A stretch of 64,000 nt of DNA from positions 7,006,001-7,070,000 of the forward strand of contig OY783209.1 of assembly GCA_963678705.1 (NCBI GenBank). Reading direction: 5' to 3'. The stretch is from Panorpa germanica. Taxonomy: Eukaryota; Arthropoda; Insecta; Mecoptera; Panorpidae. Within the stretch, counting starts at the first letter, position 1; each line of letters starts with the position of its first letter. The notes below the pieces were generated by a model. The model was not told the origin of the DNA. It was given only the letters and a program-made list of their open reading frames with translations, and did no database searches. Shown piece after piece: positions 49,672 to 61,143 of this stretch. A program made the translations under genes and the position numbers.

Positions 49672-51082
49672 CTGTGAAAAAGGAAAAAACAAAAGTTAAC
49701 AAAACGATAAAAATTAAGCATATTTTCGATAATGTTTTTTGACGACACAGTTAATAAATAATTATTTCTTTAATTACTACATGATAAAAAGACATTTGAA
49801 GAATACTTTGTGAAATTTTCATAAATAAATGTCAAGAAATGAGGCATTGACAGCGAATCTCTGCAGACGTCACAAAAAAAAGTAACAATGCGGTGCCACT
49901 CATAACTCATCACTAGATTTTCTGAAATCGAAAAACTAAAATGATTTTATTAGTTGATAAGTTTCTGCAGGTAACGCTGTCGAGCTTTTCTTTTTTTATT
50001 GATTTTTAAATTTTTTATAGCACTTAAAAGTCAAAATATCGATTTTTGATATTTTATATTAGAAACTTTGATATTTTAAATACATTAAAATTAAAAAAAA
50101 TTAAAAATAAACTCGACAACGTTACCTCGGCATTTATGTAAAGAAAGAGTGTTCAAAATTTTAAAAGAATCGATCTAGTAGATTTTGAGTTAGAGAGGAC
50201 ACCGACTCTGAAAAAGTTATGTGTGAGAAAACGCGTTTAAAAATTTTAAAGAAACACGAAAGCAAACCAGAGAAGTCTTTTAACTTTATATTTCCAACAG
50301 GTTTACTCCAATCGATTTCAAATTTTTGCACAATAAACTTCATATGTTGTACAATCATATAAATAAATAGAATAACAAATGAAAAGATGTCCTTTGTTGG
50401 CTGATGATTCATTTGTTATAGGCATTTCCATCAACAACTAATGTTATGCGCACTTGCGCAAAATATATGTGTTCGAGTATCTTAAAATACAATCTAAGTT
50501 TTAAGTAACGTCCAGTAGAAGTAATACGGTATTGCACAATAAAACAAAACTTCAAATAAAATAAATTCTATGTATTATATAAGTAGCTCATATAAAACCG
50601 TCTGAGCAACACTTAGAGCGCAATATCATTCACTTAAAGTACCACAGCAATGGAGGGAGGACGTCCACAGCGTAGAGATATCGTAGTCATAATATACGAA
50701 GTGGATGCTGGTCAAAAGTACCGTGCCATACCGTACTGGACCGCCAGACAGCCAGCCAGCCAGATCACCAGACTCTGGACCGGACTGGACCGTAATACAC
50801 AGGATACCGGATAATGAATTCTGGACAGACATTTATATGGTTCAACTCCTGTGGGAATTAGCAGCTGTTGCAATATCATTACGAGGTCTTCTATGAGGAC
50901 ACATATGTTTCACTCTGGGTTATTTCTCTCGATGTATGAGTTTAATTTAAAGCTTTAGGGACTGTTAGAGGATGTAAAATACGTGAAAATTTAAAGTGAT
51001 GTTTTTTAATTATTTTTATATGAAGTTTATTGCAGAATGTTTTACTAGAGGAGTACAGTCAATTCACTTTTATTGAACTTAC
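49672..51082 (-). other. headcase intron containing repeat copy 1
   Basis: A 1411-bp intron between phase-0 exons, with gtaagt at the 5' end (51082-51077) and a T-rich tract plus cag at the 3' end. It contains a 0.67-kb repeat at 49716-50384 that begins only about 45 bp from the splice acceptor. Confidence 0.85.
49716..50384 (+). repeat. Intronic inverted repeat, copy 1
   Basis: It matches the reverse complement of 53554-54197 over its full length with substitutions and small indels. Shared words include aagcatattttcgataatg and aaatgtcaagaaatgaggca. It has an internal inverted pair ggtaacgctgtcgag/ctcgacaacgttacc near 49971 and 50112. It is probably a nonautonomous transposon, family unknown. 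Confidence 0.8.
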
Positions 51083-51271
51083 CTTATTTCTTTCTGCACA
51101 ACATGGCATGGCAGCGAAAATATCGTAGGAGTACATGGTTCCCAATACTAGGGAAGAGCCGTCCCACTTATGATTGCAAAATCTGCACCAAATAACGCGT
51201 CCAGGAGTTCCTCCTTCTAGACAACCCATACACACTGCGGAGAGATATTGGGTGCGACCCTCAACCTTAAC
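51083..51271 (-). CDS. hdc: headcase, internal coding exon (63 codons)
   Basis: A 189-bp exon with acceptor ttgttttag before GTT (51271) and donor gtaagt after AAG (51083). It encodes VKVEGRTQYLSAVCMGCLEG, then an Arg-Val-Ile-Trp-Cys-x2-Cys stretch, WDGSSLVLGTMYSYDIFAA and MPCCAERNK. The Cys-x2-Cys pairs and the WDGS, LGTMY, YDI and PCC motifs are the core of the Headcase domain shared with vertebrate HECA. Both ends are phase 0, so it could be skipped or duplicated without frameshift. Headcase is a cytoplasmic protein that acts with Unkempt downstream of nutrient/TOR signalling and restrains growth and differentiation in fly imaginal and stem-cell lineages; that role is from the literature. 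Confidence 0.93.
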
Positions 51272-53259
51272 CTAAAACAAAAGAAAATTATTGAATAACT
51301 GATTGGCGTCGATAGATAACAGTCTCTTATGTCAGATATATTTAAGGGTCAATTTGTTGTTGTATTAAATTCTCCTACTGACTTTGTGTTGAACATAAAA
51401 TTACGTGTTAAAAATATAAACAACTGTTAAAAGTTTGTTATAATTATGACTATTACTATATTCCTTTTTACGTGAGCAGAAAAGTGAGTGAAAAATCTAA
51501 ATAAAATACTAATTATTTTCTCCTAAGGTAGTACCATTTTGTCTATCTATCTTACGCATCAGAACTTAAGACAAAATAACAATTAACAGTTTTTCTTTTT
51601 ACTTTAGTTAAAAACTCAACAGAATCATGTTTTCAACGCTACAATTTACACAAAGTTAGACTGTAAGAATATTATATTTTAAATAAAAACTTCTCTTTTA
51701 AATGTAAATTTTTTTATGCATTGAAAACTTTTAATTATTACAAGACATTTTTTTATTTTAATATAAGTCAAGAATTTTTACAGACTTTATTATATATTTT
51801 TTTAATTAAGTAAGCAATCTTTTCTTTGTGTTTGACAATTAATTTAGTTTTGACGTTGGTACAAGTGGACTTGAAACATTTTATTAAATTTTTGCTTTAG
51901 TAACACTTACATCTATTGTACAAAACTACGCCGTGGTAGAAATGTATTTAATTTATTTAATGCGTCTGATTTTGAAGTAATATTAAATCGAACCAAGGTA
52001 ATACATCAACTCAATCAAAATGCCAATAATATAGCTTTATGAAAAGTTATGCAGACATATGGATTGGATTACATTATCAAAATTCAATTTCAAAACGAAT
52101 TGATATAAACATACCAAATAATAAATGAAAGCTTATAAAATGCAATATCACCGTCCATTCGTAAGTTGGACATACTCATAAACCAATACCCCGTACAATA
52201 TCAGAAGTGGGATGGAATTGTTGAAGGTTGCCTAGAGCGATGGCGCTACGGTAGTGACCAGAGCAGACTCTAGCGGTAGTGCTAGCAACTTCTGTCTGGA
52301 TTCCACTGAACTCGACAATAGAAAATAACAATTCAACATTTATCATTATGTCATTTTTATTGACATTTCATCATTTTTATTTTTATTGAATAGTAATTTA
52401 ATGTATAGGTATACGAATTGAAATGGAAATTGTAATGGTCATAGTATTGTTCCCGTGTACTTGGACGGTAAATATAGTAAGGTATTGGTTTAGTAATACA
52501 TTACTTGGTAAGATTTATTATTGGTAATGAAACTAGAAACATTATACTAACAATAAGTCATCTTGGTTGAACACTTAGAGACAAATCATATATAGCAGTC
52601 TGGAGGATATTTATTACTAACTTTAAAGCTCTTCGGGTACAAAAGATTATGTAATAGTTGAGCAGAAATAATACACTGTCAAAATATTTGTATTAATTAA
52701 TAACTCTCTACATCTAAACCATATGTTTACCAAATAATGTAGGAGCAAAATATTAATTGATTAATTGAGAAAATATACTTAAGAAAAGAGAAAATAAAAT
52801 GATCAATAGAATCTAGAAATCATCAAATCATCATCATCATCAATTGATCAAAGCCAAATGAAAGAAACATTAACGTACCAAATAAAAAATGTCTTGTAAA
52901 TATTTTTTTAATTTTAACAGTGTACTTCCAATTGTACTTAAATATTGCCTTGTATCATTGTCTGACAACTTATATTCTTCGCAAAGTTCAAGATTCATAT
53001 TTAGAAAAATAAAACAAAATTAAAGAGAAATATAGACAAGCAAACAAACAATAACATTAAACTTAGAAATAAACTTTTTGACATTAAATATATTGCTAGA
53101 AATACTTTTCCAATATAGTTTGTCTCGTAAGAGTTGCTTATATGTGTATTGAATTTGTTATAGTTTATGCGCTGTGCAGTTTTGTGTGTACCACCCGCGA
53201 TGGACGGCGCTGACAATATAGTTTTACAATAACGTGTATAATATGTGTATAAAACTCAC
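51272..53259 (-). other. headcase intron
   Basis: A 1988-bp intron, gtgagt at the 5' end and ttgttttag at the 3' end. A+T-rich, with a short cat repeat near 52828-52840. No gene seen inside. Confidence 0.85.
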
Positions 53260-53448
53260 CTCGACGCAGCCCTTAGCATGTTGTCTGGGACTTAAGAAGA
53301 AAGTGCCATCTACCAGTGGATAGCGATCAAAGACCAACATCACTTCCTCACAAAGGACGCAGTTTACACGAGATTTCTGCTGAGCGGCTAAAGTGGACAA
53401 GATGAAGCATCTTGTGTCGTCGTTGCCATGATTTCCTTCATCCTCCAT
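53260..53448 (-). CDS. hdc: headcase, first coding exon visible in the window (63 codons)
   Basis: A 189-bp exon with acceptor tttgttacag directly before ATG (53448-53446) and donor GAG|gtgagt at 53260. It encodes MEDEGNHGNDDTRCFIL, a Cys-x2-Cys pair (NCVLCEE), then FDRYPLVDGTFFLSPRQH. The LVDGTFFLSP motif and its spacing match HECA. The ATG is probably an internal methionine, not the start: the acceptor abuts it and HECA has a Met-Glu-Asp at the same place inside the protein, with several hundred residues before it. The upstream exons with the N-terminal HECA domain were not found between here and base 64000. Confidence 0.92.
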
Positions 53449-53553
53449 CTGTAACAAAAATAAAACAGATTATTAAATATGCGACTACTGTTTATCGAAT
53501 TACATAAATTGAAAAAACTCAAGAAAGTTACAGAATTTAAGGGGGCGGTAAGG

Positions 53554-54197
53554 TTTCATTTTTTTTTTATTTATTTATATTATTGTACAACATATTAAGT
53601 TTATTGTGTGAAAATTTGAAGTCGATTGGAGTAAAACTGTCGAAGATATAGAGTTTTAAGTCTTCACTTCTCTGGTCTGCTTTCGTGTTACTTTGAAAAT
53701 TTTAAATGCGGTTTTTCACACTTAGCTTTTTCAGAGTAGGTGCCCTCTCTAGCTCAAAATCTACTGGACCGATTCTTTTGAAATTTTGTACACTCTTTCT
53801 TTACATAAATGCCGAGGTAACGCTGTCGAGTTTCTTTTTAGTTTTTAATTTTAACGTATTTTAAAATAACAAAGTTTCTGATTTTTTTTATGAAAAATCG
53901 GTATTTTGACTTTTAAGTGCTGTAAAATTTTTAAAAAGCAATCTGCAGAAACTTATCAACTAATGAAATCATTTTGGATTTTCGATTTCAAAATATCCAG
54001 TGATGAGTTATGAGTTTCACCGCAATGTTACTTTTTTTTGTGACGTCTGCGGAGGTTCGCTGTCAATGCCTCATTTCTTGACATTTATTTATGAAAACTT
54101 CACAAAATATTCTTCTAATATCATTTTATCATGTAGTAATTATAGAAATAATTATATATTAACTGAGTTGTTAAAAAACATTATCGAAAATATGCTT
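53554..54197 (-). repeat. Intronic inverted repeat, copy 2
   Basis: Reverse-complement partner of 49716-50384. It lies 106 bp upstream of the acceptor of the exon at 53448, in opposite orientation to copy 1. Confidence 0.8.
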
Positions 54198-57100
54198 CTT
54201 TTTTATGCCGCTTAATACACAAGAACACTGCTTTTCTTTTACAGATTTTAACAGCATCTTTCTAAGCAAATAACCTTAAAAAATAAGTAAAGGTGATATA
54301 TACTATACTATACTATACATTTATTGGTAGACATTTTCCTTTAACTTTTACCCTTGTGTGTAACCACAAAAAATCAAGTTTTTTTTTAGTCTTATGGTTT
54401 ATGACTTTACTAAAAATAAAACATTTTAAAATTAAATGTATAAAAGCTGAATAAAGTCAATGTTTGTCTGTCGGCGGGTGGAATCTAGATTCTAGAATCT
54501 GCTAGTGACAGCGGTTTAATGAACGACGAAAATACTTTTATGTTACCTTTTAATGGCAGACAGATATACCTGTAGCAGGTAGATGTGTATATTGGAACGA
54601 CAAAGCTCTGCACAGTTCAACGAACGAAAATCACCGTTCCCAAAGTATTATTAATTGAAAAGAAATTTAGTTATACAACTTCAATATATTGTATTGTTTG
54701 GGAAATAGCAACATTTTATATATAAGGTATATTATCATATTTTCAGCAATTTCACAAAACATTCTCTTCTAAGAAGGAAATCACTTTCAATGTGATGATA
54801 TCATGTACCAACCCTATCATAAAACCACCCTCACTATCCGCCCTTCCAGTTTCTCTGTTAAATTGCCCTTAAAATTGTGAGACACTTTAATTATATGTAT
54901 CTTGTTAATGCAGTTCACATCTGCATAACACATTTTCTCTCTTTTTATTATTTTGAATGCAATTTCTTTAAGAGAGAAAGAGAGAGAATACTAAGAAAAG
55001 GAGACGACTAGCTGAGTACAACTATTTCATGAGAGATGCAGTTTTGTTGTATAACATTAAAGCAGTTTCCGCCAATGTATGGTTAGTTTTATCACTAGGT
55101 GCTTTGAATTTAAACTGCCTTATATCGTTTTTACGTTGGTAGACTTTACTGGTGGTACTTGTAGCTAGCTTCAGACCCTTTATACTTTGAGATATGTTAA
55201 ATATCGTAAACTTCTTTTATAGTTTTTAGTATTTTTTTTAAATTAGCAAGTTTGTTTTTGCAACACTTAAAAAGTTTAATATAGTTTTATTATATTCATA
55301 CATAGTCATTTACTTTATAAATTGTAAATATACATTTAAAATAACGTATTTATTATATAACTTAGAATATTATTTAAATTTGTTTATGTAAAAAAACAAA
55401 AATATTACCTTTTATTACTGATTATACATTTAATGTAAATAAAGCTTACTAATACTTTATTTATAATTTAATTGTAATATTTCTTAACAAGCTACTTTTG
55501 TTAGTGATCATAATTGAAAATAGTTTTTGACAATATTATATATTAGTTTAATATGTAATATTACACAACTGTTTACATTAGACGTGGATGCGTAGACGGT
55601 TAAGTTATAAATGGTAAACGTTTGATGTTTATTCAACGACTATTGTGGCGATTGATTTCAGTTGTGAACTTCAAAGCTGTCAGATTGTAACTGTCGTCAA
55701 AAAGTGTCCATTCCAAGAGGCAAGAGAAGGGTATTAAATTATTAATATAATTGTTTTCTGGGAAAAAAAATTATTTTGATTTAATAAAATTACTGAGAAT
55801 AATAATGTAGAAGAATTGAAGAATAATTGTGTTAAAAAATATTTTAAAGAAGCTACAGTATAGCTATTAAATTATTAGAGTTAGTTATTAAAGGAATAAA
55901 GGATAGTAAATTAATTTCTGAACCTATTCATGCTTCTATTCAAGAATTAGAAGAAATGTAATTAAGGTTCCTCTAATTTGGTTATTAAAAATAAAAATAG
56001 AGCAAGAGGTGCTATTATTTAACAGAGAACGACATAGTTACAAAGCACGTGACCTGTCATGAACAATGATGTCGTTGAATGTCGATGAATGATGTCGTTA
56101 CGACACGATTGCAAGCGATATCTGTTTAATAAACTTGTAAAATAGATAAGAAACCTGGAATAATTATAAAAATAAAAATATATAATACAATATATTAAAA
56201 ACAAAAGATTTTTAAAAAATCTAGAACTGCAGACATAGTTTAATTCTGACAATTTTGAACCACTAAATTTAATGAACATATATTTATTAAAATAATCATT
56301 TTGAAAAGTACATCACGTCATATTATATAAAATAATGTTAGATCTCAAAATTTATCTGCATGGCTTTAAAGACGATAATATATAATTACTAATTCTCTTT
56401 TTGACAAATGCGCTAGTAATTAATATTCACACGTAATGAAGTTATCTCTACGTACGGAGAGCATAATAAATTAGACAATAATTCATAATAGTGAAAAGCA
56501 TTTACCAGACTCTCCTAGTCTGGTTGAAGAGGTGAAACCACAAAAGGAACAAAAGTCTCAGGAAAACTATTTCGAAAGACAAGTCAAGACAAGTTCGCGT
56601 TAAAACAGAGACGACTACGACAGTACGAGTGCGATGAACAAGCACGACTCCTACTTCAATCAAATGAAATTGTTTGGTTAAGAACAGCAAGTTGGAAATA
56701 CAAGCTTTTGTTCTTCAACGTTGGAAATACGTTCCAGTGTATGTAGTAAAGACGTTCCAAAACTTTAATTAAAGAAATTGTTTAAAAGTTGAACTATGTC
56801 ATTTCCAGAGTTGATGGTGTCGCGCAGACTAAATTATTACATTAAGTTAGATTCATACGGTCTGCTGTCTATATGACAAAAAATGTTTTTGTCTAAAAAA
56901 AATAGAAAACGAGAATACTTGCGATTAGTGAACAAATTGTACTATAGTAGTATTGCTATAAAAATAATTTTTATTTATTTGTTAGCTTTTATCACAAAGA
57001 ATTATCAACAGATATTTTTTGATGTGACACAATCGAGTAATCTTATAATCGTATAATCGTGCAGCCAGCTATTATATGACGACCAGTAGAGAGAAACGAC

Positions 57101-60100
57101 CAACTTCTGTCAAACGCATTCATTACAAATGACTGATTCCTTTTATTTCTTCCGTTCTTCTAGTTCTCCTGTTTTCCACTAAACATCTCCCCCTCCACCC
57201 CCCTCTCGACCCTTCATACAAAAATAACTGACAGCATTTGCTGTATCTCAATCCGCTGAAATGTCAAGAGTTGACAGGAAATATCTATAAGACAGTTACT
57301 AAAATGGTCACTGGTGGAAAGAATAACCGGAAGTTGTAGTAAAAACTATTAGATGTTGTACAGTCAGCTTGGATTAATATAAAAGTTTGCTAAAAGTCAT
57401 GTATAGTTCAAATTAGGAGAGTTCGGCAACGATTCTCTGATTGAGAAATATTCAAAGGTATAGCTCTAAAAATAATTTTAAAAAAAAGATAACAAATGGC
57501 CCATCCTAAACAAGACTCGGATAAATTACAGATGCTTAAAACAAATAAAATATTTGTAGAATATGTATTTTCATTCCTTGTAAAAACGTATAAAATATTG
57601 TGTGTCCGTCCATCCGTCGGTCTCTCTAACTGCACTGCATAAAGAAGCTGTAGAAGTATATTTTTCTGTAATCTTTCTTTTTCCCAGACATATAATTTTT
57701 ATTTTATAAGTAAAAACTGTTTTTATCATAGAAACTATCAAGTCTTGTTAGTACTTAGAAATAAAATCCATTCTAGAATATGAACTCTAATCTGATTTCA
57801 TGTCAATGCCAATACGTTTCTCCGTAGTTTTCTGTCTCCGTTGATCGCCGCCTCCTCCTCTTTCAGCACCCCGCCCCGTCGTTTATCTTCCTAGCTATTC
57901 TTCGTCCGTTATTAATACAGTTAATGACAGCTGATGTCACATGTACGTAAGCTGTACCTTCACTAGATGAGGAAGATTGCATCAAATATTAAATTAAGTT
58001 GACAGATGATATGATATATCCCCCAGCCCCCTGCCAACTCTGTATCTCTCTCCACCCCAACGTATTTTCTATATTTCTAATTGCATTTTTATAAAGAGGT
58101 TAAAAATCGATTATTATGATTCTGTTTTATTTTTTGTTAAATATTTGTACGTTAGCTAAGCGCTCTTAAAGTTAGTTTAAAACGTTATGCCTGTACTCAG
58201 CCGTTGGGGCAAGTGAACTTGTTTATAATTATTATAAAACGTCATTTATTAAAAGGGTCGCGATGGTGTGCGCAGTAAGGTCTGATCGTGAGTCTACCTG
58301 GAACCATTATTGGTGCAAATGTTGGTGGTAATAGCAACCGCTGGACTTCAAAACGTGAAAATTTGTTCCTTAGTCATACAAAATTAATGATTCCTTATTT
58401 GTAGACATTCCCGAGCAGAGTCAGATACATGGATCGTGTACCAGCAAGATGAAAGAAAAACTGCACGCTTGTATTGTGGAATAAAAATACAAATATACAG
58501 ATATTCATAACACATGATTTGTCTAACAATACAAGTTAAATTAAATCATGAAGTTATTCTTTCGGCTTCATGTTTTACTATTTGGTGCTGGTGTAACAAA
58601 ACAGGATTCGACTGTTACAATATTTTGAAAATTCTTAATTTAAATAAATTCGTGTGGGATTGTTGAACTATGTTTAACACCTTTGCACATTGGCTGCATA
58701 ATATTTACATCCGGATAGTTTTGCAATGTCAATAATTAGAAATGAAAATTTACTTATACAAATTACTATTTTTAAGAAGGTTTTGTGTGTTGCCTATATT
58801 AAAAAACAAATGAATATCACAATGGTCTAATTACAAATTACAAAATAAGGCGTTGAGATTGGCTAAATACAATGTCAGATTTTACCTATTATAAACCGAC
58901 AACATTTGAGAGGACGATAGTTCAAAAAAGCGATGTATTCATACATAGATATGCAGAATGAATAAAATATGAAACAATTTAAAGCACAAAAAAGATTTAA
59001 AAATTGTTGTCTGCAAGTCGACGACTGGAAATGTGTAGTTGACTCAAAAACCAAAGCTGTCATTTGCGGAATATTTAATATTCCGACCACAAAAATCATA
59101 AATAAGTTTTATGTATGGCGTCGTTGTTACTGCTTTCATACGACAAGTAGAAAATGCTGGAATACGGGAATATATATATGTGAATGCAGGAATACGGGAC
59201 CGCCGACGGTGCTGCCAACAATAAACACTAAGAAAAGTTGTAATTCACAGTCAGCGGTGTGCGCGAGACAATTTACACGTCGGTGTAAGAAGGAAAGTGG
59301 TTTTTCGTAAGTTTAAAGGAAATTCAGCCTGTCTACATTCAGAAATATGTTAGCTATTACGACAGAAGTAACAATTTTTTGTGTATAATTTTTTTGATAT
59401 AACTTATAAATGCGTAGACGACGATTTCGTAAATAACAGCTCGTGCAAGCAAGAGAGATTTGTGTTGAATTTGCATTAGTAACGGATTTTGTTAAATAAT
59501 TCTGAATATGTCAAGAGTTTGGGCTAAAGGTACAGAAAGCACTTTAACAATGTTCAAAAAGATCAAAGATACCTCTTTTTTACAAGTAATTTATTATTTC
59601 GAGCCATTCCTAGTTACGTAGTTTAAATTTTATATTTTAACCTTTAAAGAAAATTTCACCTTGTGAAATATAAATAAGTGAAAATAATTAATATTAAAGA
59701 AAGTATATTACTGACGCTTGACGCTTATTACTACTGTTAAAACTTAAACAGTAGGTGGGAATGGTGGTCTACACCAATAAAAAATCTAACGTTTCCTTTT
59801 TGATAATCCAGAAAATTAATTTTACTAGTAGATTAGCAAATTGAAAGTTTCTCGATATGGGATATGGTTAAGCAACTACCTACTACGCTATAAATTTATA
59901 ATACCATGAAAAACTACTGTTTCATTAATTTTTTTAATATTATTTTTATATTTATGATTATTAGCTTAATACGGGTCTTATAACCTGTTTTAAGGATGAG
60001 TGACTCTCGCAAATTGAACTATAAAAGTAATATTTTTTAAATAAATCTATTTGTCATCTTCAATTCTTAAAAATCATTTTTAGTAAAACATATAGTTTGA

Positions 60101-60701
60101 AAATGACTCTTATATAGAAGCTTTAAAATTCTAGTATATAGAAATTTAATTTTATATACCGAAATATTCTTTCATAGTACGAAACGAGGAATGGTTTTGC
60201 CATGGACACATACATTTTATATGTCTTTCTCTTCTTTTTGTATATTTCAGTTCGAGCCTGTGTATTTTCTAGTTAAATATTAATGTTCAACTTACAAAAT
60301 TAATTTCAGATATGCATCTGTCATGGCGAGTATTTTCAAATAAAGTACAAAATTTAACTGTCATATTTTTTAACGTTGTTTGAATAAATCGTGAAAACAT
60401 TATTAGATAAAAATAAATTCAACTGGAGTTCCTAGACAAGTTAAGAGTTAGAATATCATAAAGTCAGTCGTACGGTATTGTCAGTCTAGTTTGTCTAGTC
60501 TGTCTGAATGTCTGATATCCAAATACATTACGCTAATAACTTCAGATCGGAATGGAGATATACTATTAAAACATTCAAGAATGATTTAAATCGGTTTGTG
60601 AATTAAGCGAAACCTATGTGAAAACATTTTTATAAGTTTATTTTTGATTAGTAACTAATTTTACACTATAGGGAAACGGAACATGTTTTCTGCATCTTTA
60701 A

Positions 60702-61143
60702 TGCCGGTTTCACACCAGAGTTTTGTTGTCAAAAAACAAAACAAAAACATATTTTGTTTTATTTAAAAACAGTTCTGTTTTTCGAAAACAGAACTGTTCA
60801 TACTGAACAGACTGCATTTGTTTTTAGTGTTTTTCTTGTGTTTTAGTTTTTAGTGTGTCCCATAAAAATTATAAACATGATAAACAACAACTGACAAGCA
60901 CAAATGTTCACAAAAAACAAAACTGCGTGTTCAAACCAAGTAGACTAAAAATCAACTACAAACGTGTTTTTTTCCTTTGATCTTACTGACTTTAGATGGG
61001 AATGTGTTTTGTTTACTAAAACAATTTTTAAAGACAAAAATGTTTTAAGAACTGTCTCTTTGGTGTAATGATTGGTGTTTTTGTTCAGAAAAACAGTTTT
61101 GGTTCGTGTTTTCTTGTTTTGTCTCTTTGGTGTGAAACCGGCA
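60702..61143 (-). mobile_element. PIF/Harbinger-like MITE, copy 2
   Basis: A 442-bp element whose termini (tgccggtttcacaccagag and its inverse) match copy 1 at 26746-27144 and whose interior matches that copy in reverse complement. It is flanked by TAA at 60699-60701 and 61144-61146, a 3-bp TWA duplication. Confidence 0.75.

Noticed and set aside
50161..50412. 83-codon minus-strand frame in the headcase intron
   Set aside because: It lies in the inverted-repeat element; the copy at 53554-54197 does not keep the frame.
53260..53448. The ATG at 53448 as the true start codon of headcase
   Set aside because: It abuts a splice acceptor exactly, and HECA proteins have a Met-Glu-Asp at this place with a long N-terminal region before it.
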